Below, one piece after another: positions 8,519 to 17,549 of a stretch of DNA of 64,000 bases. Every line of letters starts with the position of its first letter. The first letter of the stretch is position 1. Made by a program: the position numbers and the translations under genes. Origin of the DNA: Candidatus Paracaedibacteraceae bacterium (GTDB lineage: Bacteria > Pseudomonadota > Alphaproteobacteria > Paracaedibacterales > Paracaedibacteraceae); assembly GCA_019636035.1 (NCBI GenBank), contig JAHBYI010000001.1, forward strand, positions 861,508-925,507, given 5' to 3'. A model generated the notes under the pieces. That model had not been told where the DNA came from. It searched no databases and saw only the letters and a list, made by a program, of their open reading frames with translations.

Positions 8519-9811
8519 ATGTCTGACTTGTTATCATCTATATCGAATCCTAATGCGCCCCTTGCTGAAAAACTACGGCCATCAAGCCTTGATGAGGTTG
8601 TGGGGCAGGCGCATTTGACTGCTGATGGTGGGGTGCTCAAGCAGCTATTGCTTGCAAAGAAATTACCCTCTTTTATCTTGTGGGGACCTCCTGGGACAGG
8701 GAAAACAACATTAGCACGGCTGATTGCAAAGCAGGCCAATCGAGAGTTCGTGCAGTTGTCTGCTGTGTTTTCCGGTGTTGCTGAGCTTCGAAAGATTTTT
8801 GATCAAGCTCAAGGGTGCAGTGGCATTATCCTCTTTATCGATGAAATTCACCGTTTTAATAAGGCGCAACAGGACGCTCTGTTGGGGCCTATCGAAAGTG
8901 GGTTAATCACGTTGATTGGTGCCACAACAGAAAATCCGTCTTTTGCTCTGAATTCTGCGTTATTGTCGCGGGCGCGTGTTTTAACGCTCAATTTACTGGA
9001 TGATGAAGCTGCTGAACAATTATTACAACGAGTTGAATTATATCAGAAATGCCCGATCAACCTGATGCCGGAAGCAAGAAAAGCCTTGATTGATATGGCT
9101 GGGGGTGATGGGCGGAATTTGCTGAATTTGGCTGAATCTGTGATTGATTTTAGTGATGATCACCCTTTGACAGCCACAGAATTGGGAGAGCGGTTGCAAA
9201 AACGCTTTGCCTTGTATGATAAATCACAGGACTATCATTATAATATCATTAGTGCTTTTATTAAATCCATGCGCGGGTCAGATCCGGATGCGGCGTTATA
9301 CTGGTTCCAGCGGATGATTCAAGCGGGTGAGCCACCTCTTTACATTGCGCGGCGAGTCGTTCGCTTTGCTTCAGAGGATATTGCGCTGGCGGATCCTCAG
9401 GCTTTGATCCATGCTATGGCAGCGCATCAAGCTTATGAACGATTGGGGAGTCCTGAAGGTGAGCTTGCCATTGCCAATGCTATTGTTTATTGTGCAACTG
9501 CCCCTAAATCGAATGCTGTTTATATGGCCTTTAAGGCAAGTGCTGTTTATGCAGGACAACACAATACGCAAATCCCGCCCAAACATATTTTGAATGCGCC
9601 AACCAAACTCATGAAAGATCAAGGGTACGGAGCAGGGTATCAATACGATCATGATTGCGAGGGAGCCTTCTCAGGCCAACGATTCTTCCCTGATGATTTA
9701 GATGCGTCAGTTTTTTACCATCCTGTCGAGCGCGGATTTGAACGGGAAATCCAAAAGCGACTGGACTATTGGAAGAAGCGTCGCCACGAAGGTTATAGTC
9801 ACCCCAGTTAA
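8519..9811 (+). CDS. rarA: replication-associated recombination protein A (RarA/MgsA)
   Basis: AAA+ ATPase acting at stalled replication forks (430 residues). It opens with PLAEKLRPSSLDEVVGQAHL, then Walker A GPPGTGKTTLAR, Walker B LFIDEIHRFNKAQQD, sensor 1 GATTENPSF and the C-terminal MgsA tetramerisation region (YWFQRMIQAGEPPLYIARR). The start at 8519 (MSDLLSSI) is chosen over the in-frame 8474 because the upstream codons are not conserved-looking. The final residues YSHPS and the stop codon come from a palindromic repeat starting at 9795, whereas relatives normally end in other residues, so the native C-terminus was probably replaced. Confidence 0.93.
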   Translation: MSDLLSSISNPNAPLAEKLRPSSLDEVVGQAHLTADGGVLKQLLLAKKLPSFILWGPPGTGKTTLARLIAKQANREFVQLSAVFSGVAELRKIFDQAQGCSGIILFIDEIHRFNKAQQDALLGPIESGLITLIGATTENPSFALNSALLSRARVLTLNLLDDEAAEQLLQRVELYQKCPINLMPEARKALIDMAGGDGRNLLNLAESVIDFSDDHPLTATELGERLQKRFALYDKSQDYHYNIISAFIKSMRGSDPDAALYWFQRMIQAGEPPLYIARRVVRFASEDIALADPQALIHAMAAHQAYERLGSPEGELAIANAIVYCATAPKSNAVYMAFKASAVYAGQHNTQIPPKHILNAPTKLMKDQGYGAGYQYDHDCEGAFSGQRFFPDDLDASVFYHPVERGFEREIQKRLDYWKKRRHEGYSHPS

Positions 9812-9841
9812 CCTTGATACAGCTAAATTCGTCGCTCACGT
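9795..9841. repeat. partial palindromic element, family A
   Basis: One arm of the family A element (begins ATAGTC, then TTAACCTTGATACAGC, then TTCGTCGCTCAC), matching the right arm of the full copy at 19711-19814. It overlaps the last codons and stop of rarA and is followed five bases later by a family B copy. Confidence 0.75.
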
Positions 9842-9845
9842 ACTT

Positions 9846-9873
9846 TATAGCCGACCCCTTATAATCCGGCTAT
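9846..9873. repeat. family B palindromic repeat, copy 2
   Basis: TATAGCCG-ACCCCTTATAATC-CGGCTAT: a compact inverted repeat between the convergent genes rarA and 9892-10641. It could act as a weak hairpin between them but has no T-run. Confidence 0.75.
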
Positions 9874-9891
9874 GCGTTTGTCGCTATCAAC

Positions 9892-10641
9892 CTAAGCTTG
9901 CAGATATTCCTCAATTTTCGCTTCATTGAGTGCAATGACTTCTCTGAGTGTTTTTGTGCCAATGACATCCCATTCATAGTTTTCTTGGGGAATACGTTCT
10001 ATGGATTGTCTTGTTTTATCAAAGGATCGTCGGGCAAATGTCATCGCAAGGTTTCGTGCTGTTTCATTCATGTTGACGGCTGCCCAGTAGTAGAATTGAC
10101 CTGCAGACATATAACCGTCCATGAGTAATTCAGGGGCGATATTCCGAGAGACGCGAACTTGTTGATCGAGAGCTTTTTCGAGTTTATTACCGGCCACTAA
10201 AAAGCAATGAGCCATTAACACTTTTCTGAGACTTATGGCATTTGCTGACAAGGAATTGGCCGGGATATCCTTGATGATCAATCCTAATCTTTCTAATTTA
10301 AAGGCTTGGAAATAGGGGGAATCATGGGGAGATAGCTGAGCCTTAAGGATAAAGTTAGCCGGAATGTTCTGATAGACATGTTCCGGAACGAGATGTTTTA
10401 TTTGAGCAAGGGCTGATTCTTCCTGTGTTTGGGGCTCTTCATTGCTTAACTCTTGGATCAGGTCTGACACGTTAAGTTCCTGGTCTTCTGGCTGAGTTCC
10501 ACGAAATTCGCGCTGCATCTCTTGGACGCTGCCAAAACCTGTTTGTATGCGGGATGGAATGCCGTATTGCTTAAGTTTTTCGTCAAGATCTTGTGCTGTA
10601 CAAAGCGATGCGAGGGATAAGATGCTGAGTAGAGTTCTCAT
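9892..10641 (-). CDS. exported protein of unknown function
   Basis: The 249-residue protein has a short signal peptide (MRTLLSILSLASLCTA) followed by QDLDEKLKQYGIPS. The mature part is charged and probably helical, with a Gln/Glu-rich stretch at about 70-85 and helices with KLEKALDQQVRVSRNI and RSFDKTRQSIERI. No family was recognised. It is preceded by a good CAGGAGGCAG ribosome binding site and is monocistronic. Convergent with rarA. Because the organism looks intracellular, a periplasmic or secreted role is possible but not shown. Confidence 0.6.
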   Translation of the reverse strand: MRTLLSILSLASLCTAQDLDEKLKQYGIPSRIQTGFGSVQEMQREFRGTQPEDQELNVSDLIQELSNEEPQTQEESALAQIKHLVPEHVYQNIPANFILKAQLSPHDSPYFQAFKLERLGLIIKDIPANSLSANAISLRKVLMAHCFLVAGNKLEKALDQQVRVSRNIAPELLMDGYMSAGQFYYWAAVNMNETARNLAMTFARRSFDKTRQSIERIPQENYEWDVIGTKTLREVIALNEAKIEEYLQA

Positions 10642-10745
10642 AACTGCCTCCTGTTTGTATTTATATTACAAAACAAACGTCACAGTTATAATTAAACCAT
10701 ATTTTTATTAACAAAAAACTACTTTTATTTCGTTTCTTCGATTTT

Positions 10746-11987
10746 TTACAGAAGTAATCCAGCTAATGTTGCGGAAAGACATGTTGCAATTGTGCCGGAA
10801 GCAACAGATTTTAATCCTAAGCTGACAATCATGTCCCGTCGTTCAGGAACCATTGCACCGAGTCCCCCAATGACGATACCAATGGCAGAAAAATTGGCAA
10901 ATCCGCAAAGCGCATACGTCATAATAGTGGATGTGTGATCGCTTAACGTTCCTTTGGGAAGTGCCGCCAAATCACTGAAAGCAACAACTTCATTGACAAC
11001 GGTTTTTGTGCCAAGCAAAGCACCAGCAGCAGCCGATTCGTGCCACGGAATCCCCATGAGCCACGTTACAGGAGCAAAGAAATAGCCAAAAATACGTTGT
11101 AGTGATATTGGGGAGCCATCAACATTAGGTAAAAGTCCTAAGAGAGCATTTGCAAGATAAACAAGAGCCAGGGCGACAATCAACATGGCCGTGATATTTA
11201 AAAAGATATTCAGGCCATCTGATGTTCCTTTGCTGACGGCATCCATCCAGCCTGTGAATTTATAAGGCATGACAAGGTGTCCTTCGGTCTGAGTACTGCC
11301 TTGAGGAACCATCAAACGAGACACGGCTAAGGCTGCAGGGACAGAGATAATGGAGCACATTAGGATATGAGCAATAGGGTTGGCAATGGTATCTTTTAAT
11401 ATATAAGAATATAAAGCCATGACCGTCGCTGATGTGGTGGCCATGCCGCACGTCATGACAGCAAACATTTCTGATCGTGTAAAGTTTTTGAGGTAAGGAC
11501 GGATCAGGAGAGGGGCGTCAATGTTGCCGAGCAAAACCTTGGCTCCCGCTGCAACACCTAAGGCACCGCCGATATTCATGGTGCGCTGTAGGATCCAGGA
11601 CGCGCCATTGACGATAATAGGCATGATGCGCCAGTAAAACAAAAGCATAGACAATGCGCTGACAACCATGATCATGGGGAGGGCTTGGAGAGCAAAAATA
11701 AAGGTGTTTTGTGCTGAGTCAGGGTTCATGGCAAAGGGAATTTCGCCGCCGCCAACATATCCAAAAACAAATTGTGTTCCTTGTTGTGTTGCGGTTTTCA
11801 AGGTTGTTATAGCCGTGCTAAGGTTACCAAATCCATCACGGACAAGGTCAAATTTCATCAGGATCACAGCTAATAGAATTTGTAAGGCAAGGGCTGATAA
11901 GACGGGTCGCAATTCGGTCTTTGATCGATTTTCACTAAGTAGCCAAGCAACCCCTAAAAACGTAATAATTCCAATGATTCCTTGCAT
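10746..11987 (-). CDS. concentrative nucleoside transporter (NupC family)
   Basis: The 413-residue CNT-family symporter imports nucleosides using an ion gradient. It begins with hydrophobic helices (GIIGIITFLGVAWLLS), then carries the family core: GGEIPFAMNP, SALSMLLFYWRIMP, GAAVGAK-like GVAAGAKVLLGNIDAPLLIRPYL, MTCGMATTSATVMALYS and YALCGFANFSAIGIVIGGLGAMVPERR. NupC-type transporters are a common route for intracellular bacteria to take host nucleosides; that use is inferred. It stands alone between repeat-containing gaps. Confidence 0.92.
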   Translation of the reverse strand: MQGIIGIITFLGVAWLLSENRSKTELRPVLSALALQILLAVILMKFDLVRDGFGNLSTAITTLKTATQQGTQFVFGYVGGGEIPFAMNPDSAQNTFIFALQALPMIMVVSALSMLLFYWRIMPIIVNGASWILQRTMNIGGALGVAAGAKVLLGNIDAPLLIRPYLKNFTRSEMFAVMTCGMATTSATVMALYSYILKDTIANPIAHILMCSIISVPAALAVSRLMVPQGSTQTEGHLVMPYKFTGWMDAVSKGTSDGLNIFLNITAMLIVALALVYLANALLGLLPNVDGSPISLQRIFGYFFAPVTWLMGIPWHESAAAGALLGTKTVVNEVVAFSDLAALPKGTLSDHTSTIMTYALCGFANFSAIGIVIGGLGAMVPERRDMIVSLGLKSVASGTIATCLSATLAGLLL

Positions 11988-12016
11988 TTATTGACCGACT
12001 CCGTCTTGATGTTTTT

Positions 12017-12075
12017 ATAGTCATTCCATTGAATTTTGATGCCGCTAAATTCGTCGTTCACCTAGGTAAATTAGG
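12017..12075. repeat. palindromic element, family A, half copy
   Basis: Begins ATAGTCATTCCA and continues through CTAAATTCGTCG and CACCTAGGTAAA, matching one arm of the full copy at 19711-19814. The reading frame through it stays open, encoding AAKFVVHLGKLG, and runs on to a TAG just before 12140. That frame lacks a convincing start codon and is not called as a gene. Confidence 0.75.
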
Positions 12076-12132
12076 TTTTGCTCTGAAACAACTCTATCAG
12101 GATATCCTAGTTGGTACGCCAGCGGAAGAAGA

Positions 12133-12160
12133 AAAATAGAGCCCTCAAAATTGAGGGCTG
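12133..12160 (-). terminator. rho-independent terminator of the Sel1-repeat gene
   Basis: The perfect stem AGCCCTCAA / TTGAGGGCT lies directly downstream of the stop codon at 12165 and is followed, on the minus strand, by CTATTTTTC. Function is inferred from structure. Confidence 0.8.
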
Positions 12161-12164
12161 TTGA

Positions 12165-14984
12165 TTAGTTAATATTGTTTGGTTGTTGATTGATTGCTTG
12201 TCGAATGAACTCTCTTAAAGATGATGCTCGTCCTGGTTCCAAGTTGACATTTGAGCTTTGACCAGATCGATGCATACGGTGTACGCCTGTTTTTTGCCCA
12301 TTTAAGCTGATGTGAACCCCAGATCCTTTGCCATTAGTGATAGATCCACCCATGTGTTGGACGATCTTTTGGAAATCTTTGAACGTGATATTGTTTTGCG
12401 GATCTAGAAATTCCTCAAGGTCGCGCGTTAGGCGTTGTTCGGCGTTAGAGCTGGATGTTTTTTCTTTTGGCTGATCATCCTGGAGATATTCAGTTTCATC
12501 TTCTTGTGCTTGTCTAGCGTTTTGAAGTATTTGACGGGCTTCTTCTGTTTTTCCAGAGAGCAGTTTCTTGGCGATTTCTTTTTGTATATTGTTAAGGGGG
12601 ATATTCCTGTGTAAAATACGATTAGCTGATTTTGCCAGTTCAAATCCGGCATCTTCGGCAGCTTGAAGAAAAGCAAATGCTTCTGCTCTCATGGTTATCT
12701 TTGTGTCAGATTTGCTGTTGGATGATAGCATGTATAGGTATAATCCTAATGTGTATTGAGCTTGAACAATACCGGATGTTGCAGAAGAAATAAGCATTGT
12801 AAGAGCATCATCTCTAGACCCTGTACCGATCAAAAGAATTGCTGTAATATACTGATGATATGGATCAGTCGAATCAAGTTGAGGGATTAATCTGATTAAA
12901 TCATTGAACTCTTCATCTGTTATTGGTTTTGAACGGCTGTATACTATATACTGGGCTGTTGCATCAGCATCTCCCATTTTAGCACCTTGTTTATAATACA
13001 TTTCAGCAAGGATATCATCTTTTTCGACGATGATGCCGTTTTGATAAAGAGCTCCCAGATTGTTCGCGGCAATAGCATTGCCTGCTGCCAGGGATTTTTT
13101 ATAGAGGTCAACAATTTCTTCAGCAGCAGTGCTGCCATAGGCTTGCTCGAGACAAAACCCTAGGTTTGCTTGTGCACCATAGTTGTCTGGTATGAGGCGA
13201 TAATATTCGATTGCTTTATCAAATGACTGTTCAAATCCCCATATTCCCTTCTCATGGGCATAGCCAAGGTTGCCATAAGCAAAATCTGATTGTTGTTTTG
13301 CTAGCAGGAATAAATAATCGTGGATTTTTTCATCACAATTTTCAAAACGACTGTCAAAATTCTCGATCATCAACTGGCATAGCTTTTCAATTGCAGCTTG
13401 GTTATTAGCATCAGCCAGGGTTATTATGAGTTGAATGAGATAACTTTTGTCATCCTGAGATAATGCTTGACGTTGATTGAAGTTTTTTTCAATCCAGTAC
13501 AGTTTAGCGTTAATATAGTCTGCTTGTATTGCTTCCCGAAGCAGTCTGTTTGCTTCTTTTTCATCTTTAGAGATAGTAAAACTATCAAAACCAGGATAGT
13601 CATGGGTCAATAACCTTGATAGAAGATATTTTGCGTTGGGATGATCTTTTGCTCGTTTCAGATAGCCATAGGCTAACGTTTGATTTTTAGCGTAAAGGCC
13701 TTCCTGCCCATTTATATATCGTTTTGCCAGCACTAAAGACGCATCTTGATCGCCTTTATTTGATGCACGTTCAAAATATTTCTTGGCAGTGACAGGGTCA
13801 GCCTGGGTACCACGTCCATTGTCAATCATACTTGCTGCATTATAAAGTGTTGTTGGGTCTTCATATAGTTCTGCTGCGATTTTGAAATAATCCAAAGCTT
13901 TACTCTCGTCAACAACCACCCCTTTTTGCCCTTTGTCATAAATAAACCCAAGCATTTGCAAACATCGAAGATGTGATTGTTGGTATAGGGCATAGTTTAT
14001 ATCGGTAGGTTTAATAGCTTCGAATGATTTTAGTGCTCTCATGAACCAATAGGTACTTCGGTGTATATCTGCTGTAAAAAGACTATCTGAGTTGCCGGAG
14101 AAAGCCTCACCTGATTTGTGTTGTGCATCAAAGCTACCCGCTAATGCTGCAAGGTAATACCATTGATACTGCTGAGGAGCATTGGTTGTTGGGATAGTGG
14201 GGAACTCTGTACTCATTTTGCTGGCATACATTCCCCACATCACTTGTATGTCGACGTTGCCTTTTTGTGCGGCTACAAATTGCCATTGAATTTTCCGTTT
14301 GCTGTCCTGAACAAATTGTAGCTGGGTTCCTATGAGTTTCCCACCGGTTCTATACAGTCTGGACAGGGTGGTTTCGGGAAGGCCTGATTCGGCATTGGCA
14401 GATTCAATTCCCTGAGCCTTAAGATATTGGACTTCATTTAAAAGTGATTTATCAATTTTAATTTTATGTGTCGTTGCAAAATGACTGAGAGCAAGGATCG
14501 AATACGGGTCTGCATATCCTGCAGCATTTTTGTATCCGGTAATGATAGCCTTAATTTTGCCGTTACTTGGTTTAGACGGTAAGCTGTTCTCTTTGTGGCG
14601 CGCTAGAACAAAAAAGCCATACCCTGTCTGATATTGCCGGCTTAGGGATTCAATTTTAGCCGAATTCTTATCAATGTCTTGAGCTAATAGGGATATCTGT
14701 AAAAATAGATCCCCACCCGGATATCCTGTCGGGGCGAATTGTGCGTGGTCTAATCTTTCAAACCAGGCAGTGCGTACTTGCTCGTCAAGGTTGTCGGGAT
14801 TTATGAGGCTGTTTTGCTGGCAGTGCTGCAAGAATGGAAATACGCGTGCATCGTTGATTTGAGTATCTTTTAGAAAACCCTTGACAGCACCTGAGTAATC
14901 TTTTTGTTCGAACAGGAATTCTGCTTTATCAAAGGCGTGGGCTGATAGGCCAAAGAGAAGATAAGATAAAAATTTTTTATGCAT
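12165..14984 (-). CDS. large exported Sel1-like repeat protein
   Basis: The 939-residue protein has a signal peptide (MHKKFLSYLLFGLSAHA) followed by many Sel1-like (SLR/TPR-related) helical repeats, clearest between about residues 350 and 800: SKALDYFKIAAELYEDPTTL, TAKKYFERASNKGDQDASLV, AIEYYRLIPDNYGAQANLGF, AANNLGALYQNGIIVEKDD, AEMYYKQGAKMGDADATAQY. The C-terminal 130 residues contain an acidic Gln-rich linker and a segment with GGSITNGKGSGVHISLNGQK. SLR proteins scaffold protein complexes, and in intracellular pathogens such as Legionella several act on the host; that role is only inferred here. Own promoter upstream in the 210-base gap to 15198. Confidence 0.85.
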   Translation of the reverse strand: MHKKFLSYLLFGLSAHAFDKAEFLFEQKDYSGAVKGFLKDTQINDARVFPFLQHCQQNSLINPDNLDEQVRTAWFERLDHAQFAPTGYPGGDLFLQISLLAQDIDKNSAKIESLSRQYQTGYGFFVLARHKENSLPSKPSNGKIKAIITGYKNAAGYADPYSILALSHFATTHKIKIDKSLLNEVQYLKAQGIESANAESGLPETTLSRLYRTGGKLIGTQLQFVQDSKRKIQWQFVAAQKGNVDIQVMWGMYASKMSTEFPTIPTTNAPQQYQWYYLAALAGSFDAQHKSGEAFSGNSDSLFTADIHRSTYWFMRALKSFEAIKPTDINYALYQQSHLRCLQMLGFIYDKGQKGVVVDESKALDYFKIAAELYEDPTTLYNAASMIDNGRGTQADPVTAKKYFERASNKGDQDASLVLAKRYINGQEGLYAKNQTLAYGYLKRAKDHPNAKYLLSRLLTHDYPGFDSFTISKDEKEANRLLREAIQADYINAKLYWIEKNFNQRQALSQDDKSYLIQLIITLADANNQAAIEKLCQLMIENFDSRFENCDEKIHDYLFLLAKQQSDFAYGNLGYAHEKGIWGFEQSFDKAIEYYRLIPDNYGAQANLGFCLEQAYGSTAAEEIVDLYKKSLAAGNAIAANNLGALYQNGIIVEKDDILAEMYYKQGAKMGDADATAQYIVYSRSKPITDEEFNDLIRLIPQLDSTDPYHQYITAILLIGTGSRDDALTMLISSATSGIVQAQYTLGLYLYMLSSNSKSDTKITMRAEAFAFLQAAEDAGFELAKSANRILHRNIPLNNIQKEIAKKLLSGKTEEARQILQNARQAQEDETEYLQDDQPKEKTSSSNAEQRLTRDLEEFLDPQNNITFKDFQKIVQHMGGSITNGKGSGVHISLNGQKTGVHRMHRSGQSSNVNLEPGRASSLREFIRQAINQQPNNIN

Positions 14985-15197
14985 GTAATGTCATCCTTAT
15001 TGTAGTCTATATTTTGTATATAGATATATTTGATGACAATACAATGTTTATTTTATTTTTATCATGAATACAGTATTTTACTGGTTTAATTAATAGGGCA
15101 GGTATTGGAGGTACTTCTTCATGTCAGTTAGAAATATATAGCTGATTTTTTATAATTCACGTTATAATATAATCAAGTCCTATAATCGGAGGTTATG

Positions 15198-15557
15198 ATG
15201 CAAAAAGATTATGTCGCTATTACTCAACGAATCTCAGGAAATATGAAAACCTTGCGCCAAGATATTCCTGAGACAATGCAGGGATTCTCATCTATGGCTC
15301 AGGCTGCACTTAAAGATGGGGCTTTAGATAAAAAGACGAAAGAACTGATTGCTTTGGCCATTGGTGTTGCGACGCGTTGCGATGGCTGTATTGGGTTCCA
15401 TGCTGAAGCTTTAGTCAAATTAGGGGCGACAAAAGCTGAAGTCGAAGAAGTTTTGGGAATGACCATTTATATGGGAGGTGGCCCATCTTTGATGTATGCA
15501 GCGGATGCTATTGCTGCTTTTGAGCAGTTTTCTGTCAAGAATAACGCGGTTGCCTGA
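15198..15557 (+). CDS. carboxymuconolactone decarboxylase / AhpD-like protein
   Basis: The 119-residue CMD-family protein (PF02627) contains the redox-type motif CDGCIGFHAEAL (C-x-x-C followed by His), flanked by LDKKTKELIALAIGVATR and GATKAEVEEVLGMTIYMGGG. Such small proteins act as peroxidase partners (AhpD-like) or decarboxylases; C-x-x-C plus His favours a thiol-disulfide role. The frame starts ATGATG; GGAGG at 15188-15192 lies two bases from the first ATG and five from the second, so the second (15198) is preferred. Monocistronic. Confidence 0.88.
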   Translation: MQKDYVAITQRISGNMKTLRQDIPETMQGFSSMAQAALKDGALDKKTKELIALAIGVATRCDGCIGFHAEALVKLGATKAEVEEVLGMTIYMGGGPSLMYAADAIAAFEQFSVKNNAVA

Positions 15558-15672
15558 GCATGAAACAGGATAAAAATCAAAAACTTGGGTGAGTGCTTAA
15601 GTTTTTTATTGCAGACCTGGCGTGAATAATGTAATTATATGGACAATTGTATTTTTTTATAGAGATAAAATA

Positions 15673-16116
15673 ATGGCTTTAAAAATTCGTCTAGCCCGTG
15701 GTGGTGCCAAAAAGCGTCCATTTTACAGAATCGTTGTTGCAGAAGCAACAGCTCCACGTGACGGTAAATTCATTGAAAAAGTTGGGACATATAACCCACT
15801 TTTAGACCAAGGTCACGCTGAACGTATTGTTATCAATGCAGAACGTGCACAGTACTGGTTGTCTGTTGGTGCACAACCTTCTGATCGCGTTGCTGGTTTC
15901 TTAGCAACAGCCGGTTTGGTTAAGGGTGCAGAGAAAACAGCTCAAACCAAGAAATCTCAACCAAAGGCAAAAGCTCAAGAACGCTTAAAAGAACAAGCTG
16001 CTGCTGTAGAAGCCGCTCGTTTGGCAGCGGAAGAAGCAAAAGCTGCTGCAGCTGCCGCTGCTGCGCCAGCTGTTGAAGAATCTGCTCCGACAGAAGAAGC
16101 TCCTGCTGCTGAGTAA
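15673..16116 (+). CDS. rpsP: 30S ribosomal protein S16
   Basis: S16 core [20 protein letters not shown], then [10 protein letters not shown] and [12 protein letters not shown], in a 147-residue protein. After about residue 85 there is a long Lys/Ala/Glu-rich tail ([20 protein letters not shown] and so on), an extension seen in many alphaproteobacterial S16 proteins. The start at 15673 is chosen because family members begin MALKIRL; the longer frame adds only hydrophobic residues. Followed by a terminator, then rimM. Confidence 0.96.
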   Translation: MALKIRLARGGAKKRPFYRIVVAEATAPRDGKFIEKVGTYNPLLDQGHAERIVINAERAQYWLSVGAQPSDRVAGFLATAGLVKGAEKTAQTKKSQPKAKAQERLKEQAAAVEAARLAAEEAKAAAAAAAAPAVEESAPTEEAPAAE

Positions 16117-16140
16117 GTTGCTCTTTGAGACAAAATATAG

Positions 16141-16167
16141 CCTCGGCGTATGCCGGGGTTTTTTTAT
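16141..16167 (+). terminator. terminator/attenuator between rpsP and rimM
   Basis: The stem CCTCGGC-GTAT-GCCGGGG is followed by seven T. It lies 25 bases after rpsP stops and ends just before the rimM ribosome binding site, so it probably reduces rather than abolishes rimM transcription. Confidence 0.8.
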
Positions 16168-16179
16168 GAGGTAGAGACA

Positions 16180-16716
16180 ATGGCGATCAAGAAAATAACA
16201 GATCCAACGTTAAAAAATCCTGTATGTTTGGCTGAGATTACATCTCCCCATGGTGTGCGAGGTGCTGTGAAGGTAAAAACTTTTACAGAATATTCTGAAG
16301 ATTTATTCGAATACGAGACTCTGCGTGATGCTACAGGAAAGCGGTATGACTTGAAATTATTTGCTCCTAAGTATAACGATCTTTTGGTTGTTACTGTTGC
16401 CGGGGTGGCGGATCGTGATGCGGCCGAGGCTTTGCGCGGAATCCAGTTGTATGTGGATCGATCAGAGCTACCAGAGACGAGTGATGATGAGTTTTATTAT
16501 GAAGATTTAGTTGGTTTGCGTGTCGAAGATGCGAAGGGTTCTCTTTTTGGTGAGGTTTTATCTGTCCAAAATTTTGGGGCAGGGGACTTTTTTGATATCA
16601 AAACACCGGAGAGTGAGATTTTAACCTTACCATTTACAGCTGAAGCTGTCCCTGAAGTCAAGATTGCAGAGGGTAAAATTATCATTGACCCAGAATTCTT
16701 GCTGGGAAGAAAATAG
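16180..16716 (+). CDS. rimM: ribosome maturation factor RimM
   Basis: The 178-residue 16S rRNA-processing factor helps assemble the 30S head around S19. N-terminal RimM barrel: PVCLAEITSPHGVRGAVKVKT; linker; C-terminal PRC-barrel with EFYYEDLVGLRV-like DEFYYEDLVGLRVEDAKGS, VLSVQNFGAGDFFDIKTP and LPFTAEAVPEVKI. The start at 16180 has GAGG about eight bases upstream. trmD and rplS, normally next in the operon, are instead at 30146-31252 on the other strand. Confidence 0.95.
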   Translation: MAIKKITDPTLKNPVCLAEITSPHGVRGAVKVKTFTEYSEDLFEYETLRDATGKRYDLKLFAPKYNDLLVVTVAGVADRDAAEALRGIQLYVDRSELPETSDDEFYYEDLVGLRVEDAKGSLFGEVLSVQNFGAGDFFDIKTPESEILTLPFTAEAVPEVKIAEGKIIIDPEFLLGRK

Positions 16717-16723
16717 GTTAGAT

Positions 16724-16748
16724 GGCGGATGTGTTCCGCCCGCTATTT
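16724..16748 (+). terminator. hairpin after rimM
   Basis: GGCGGA-TGTGT-TCCGCC eight bases after the rimM stop, followed by CGCTATTT. The weak T-run makes it a probable rather than certain terminator. Confidence 0.55.
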
Positions 16749-16814
16749 CAGACGATTCATTGTAAATATCACTTGCTAAGTTATCTGGGATTTGATATTT
16801 GTAGTACATTATTT

Positions 16815-16901
16815 GCGGTCGTGGCGGAATTGGTAGACGCGCAGCGTTGAGGTCGCTGTGGGAGAGATCCCGTGGAAGTTCGAGTCTTCTCGACCGCACC
16901 A
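16815..16901 (+). tRNA. tRNA-Leu (anticodon GAG)
   Basis: An 87-base class II tRNA. The acceptor stem GCGGTCG pairs with CGACCGC; the D-loop is GGCGGAATTGGTAGAC; the anticodon arm CAGCG-TTGAGGT-CGCTG gives anticodon GAG; a long variable arm follows (GGGAGAGATCCC region); the T-arm has GTTCGAGTC; discriminator A73 and an encoded CCA end the gene. Confidence 0.97.
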
Positions 16902-16926
16902 CAATTATCATTAAAAGTTATATAGA

Positions 16927-17478
16927 ATGTCTCGTTGTTCTTGGGTTCCACTAGATAAACCGGATTATGTTGCTTACCATGATCATGAGTGGGGTATTCC
17001 TGTTTATGATGATCGGCATTTGTTTGAAATGCTCATTCTTGAAGGGGCGCAGGCCGGACTCAGTTGGTATACAATCCTTAAACGTCGAGATGGTTATCGC
17101 CAGGCCTTCCATAATTTTGATCCCATAAAATGTGCAGCGTTGACCGATGTAGTATTAGAACAGATTCTTGTAACGGGTGATATTATCCGCAATCGTTTGA
17201 AAGTTTTTTCTGTTCGCAAGAATGCACTGGTCTTTTTGTTGATTCAAAAAGAATTTGGTAGTTTTTCTCAATACCTGTGGAATTTTGTAGAAGGCAAGCC
17301 CCTTGTCAATAATCCGGAATCCATGGCAGATATTCAAGCAACATCACCTGAATCAGACAAGCTCTCGAAAGATCTCAAGAAACGAGGGATGTCCTTTGTT
17401 GGCTCAACCATCATGTATGCCTTTATGCAGGCCGTCGGGATGGTTAATGATCATTTCACCAATTGTGAATTCAGATAA
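16927..17478 (+). CDS. tag: DNA-3-methyladenine glycosylase I
   Basis: The 183-residue HhH-family glycosylase removes 3-methyladenine from DNA. Family features are CSWVP at the N-terminus (Cys zinc ligand), YVAYHDHEWGIPVYDDRHLFE, LEGAQAGLSWYTILKRRDGY (substrate pocket), and the C-terminal His/Cys zinc ligands in VNDHFTNCEF. Full length. It lies 25 bases after the tRNA-Leu gene. Confidence 0.95.
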   Translation: MSRCSWVPLDKPDYVAYHDHEWGIPVYDDRHLFEMLILEGAQAGLSWYTILKRRDGYRQAFHNFDPIKCAALTDVVLEQILVTGDIIRNRLKVFSVRKNALVFLLIQKEFGSFSQYLWNFVEGKPLVNNPESMADIQATSPESDKLSKDLKKRGMSFVGSTIMYAFMQAVGMVNDHFTNCEFR

Positions 17479-17549
17479 TATAGCCGAATTAAAGTTATCA
17501 TAGTCAGTGCTGCAAACAAGGCTCTGATAAAGAAATGTTCTCATAAAAC

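Noticed and set aside
12017..12139. Open frame through the family A half copy ending before 12140
   Set aside because: No credible start codon or ribosome binding site; the openness is a property of the repeat, so it is noted as a finding and not called as a gene.
15920..16180. Leu/Gln-rich minus-strand ORF opposite the rpsP tail
   Set aside because: Shadow of the Ala/Glu-rich S16 C-terminus.
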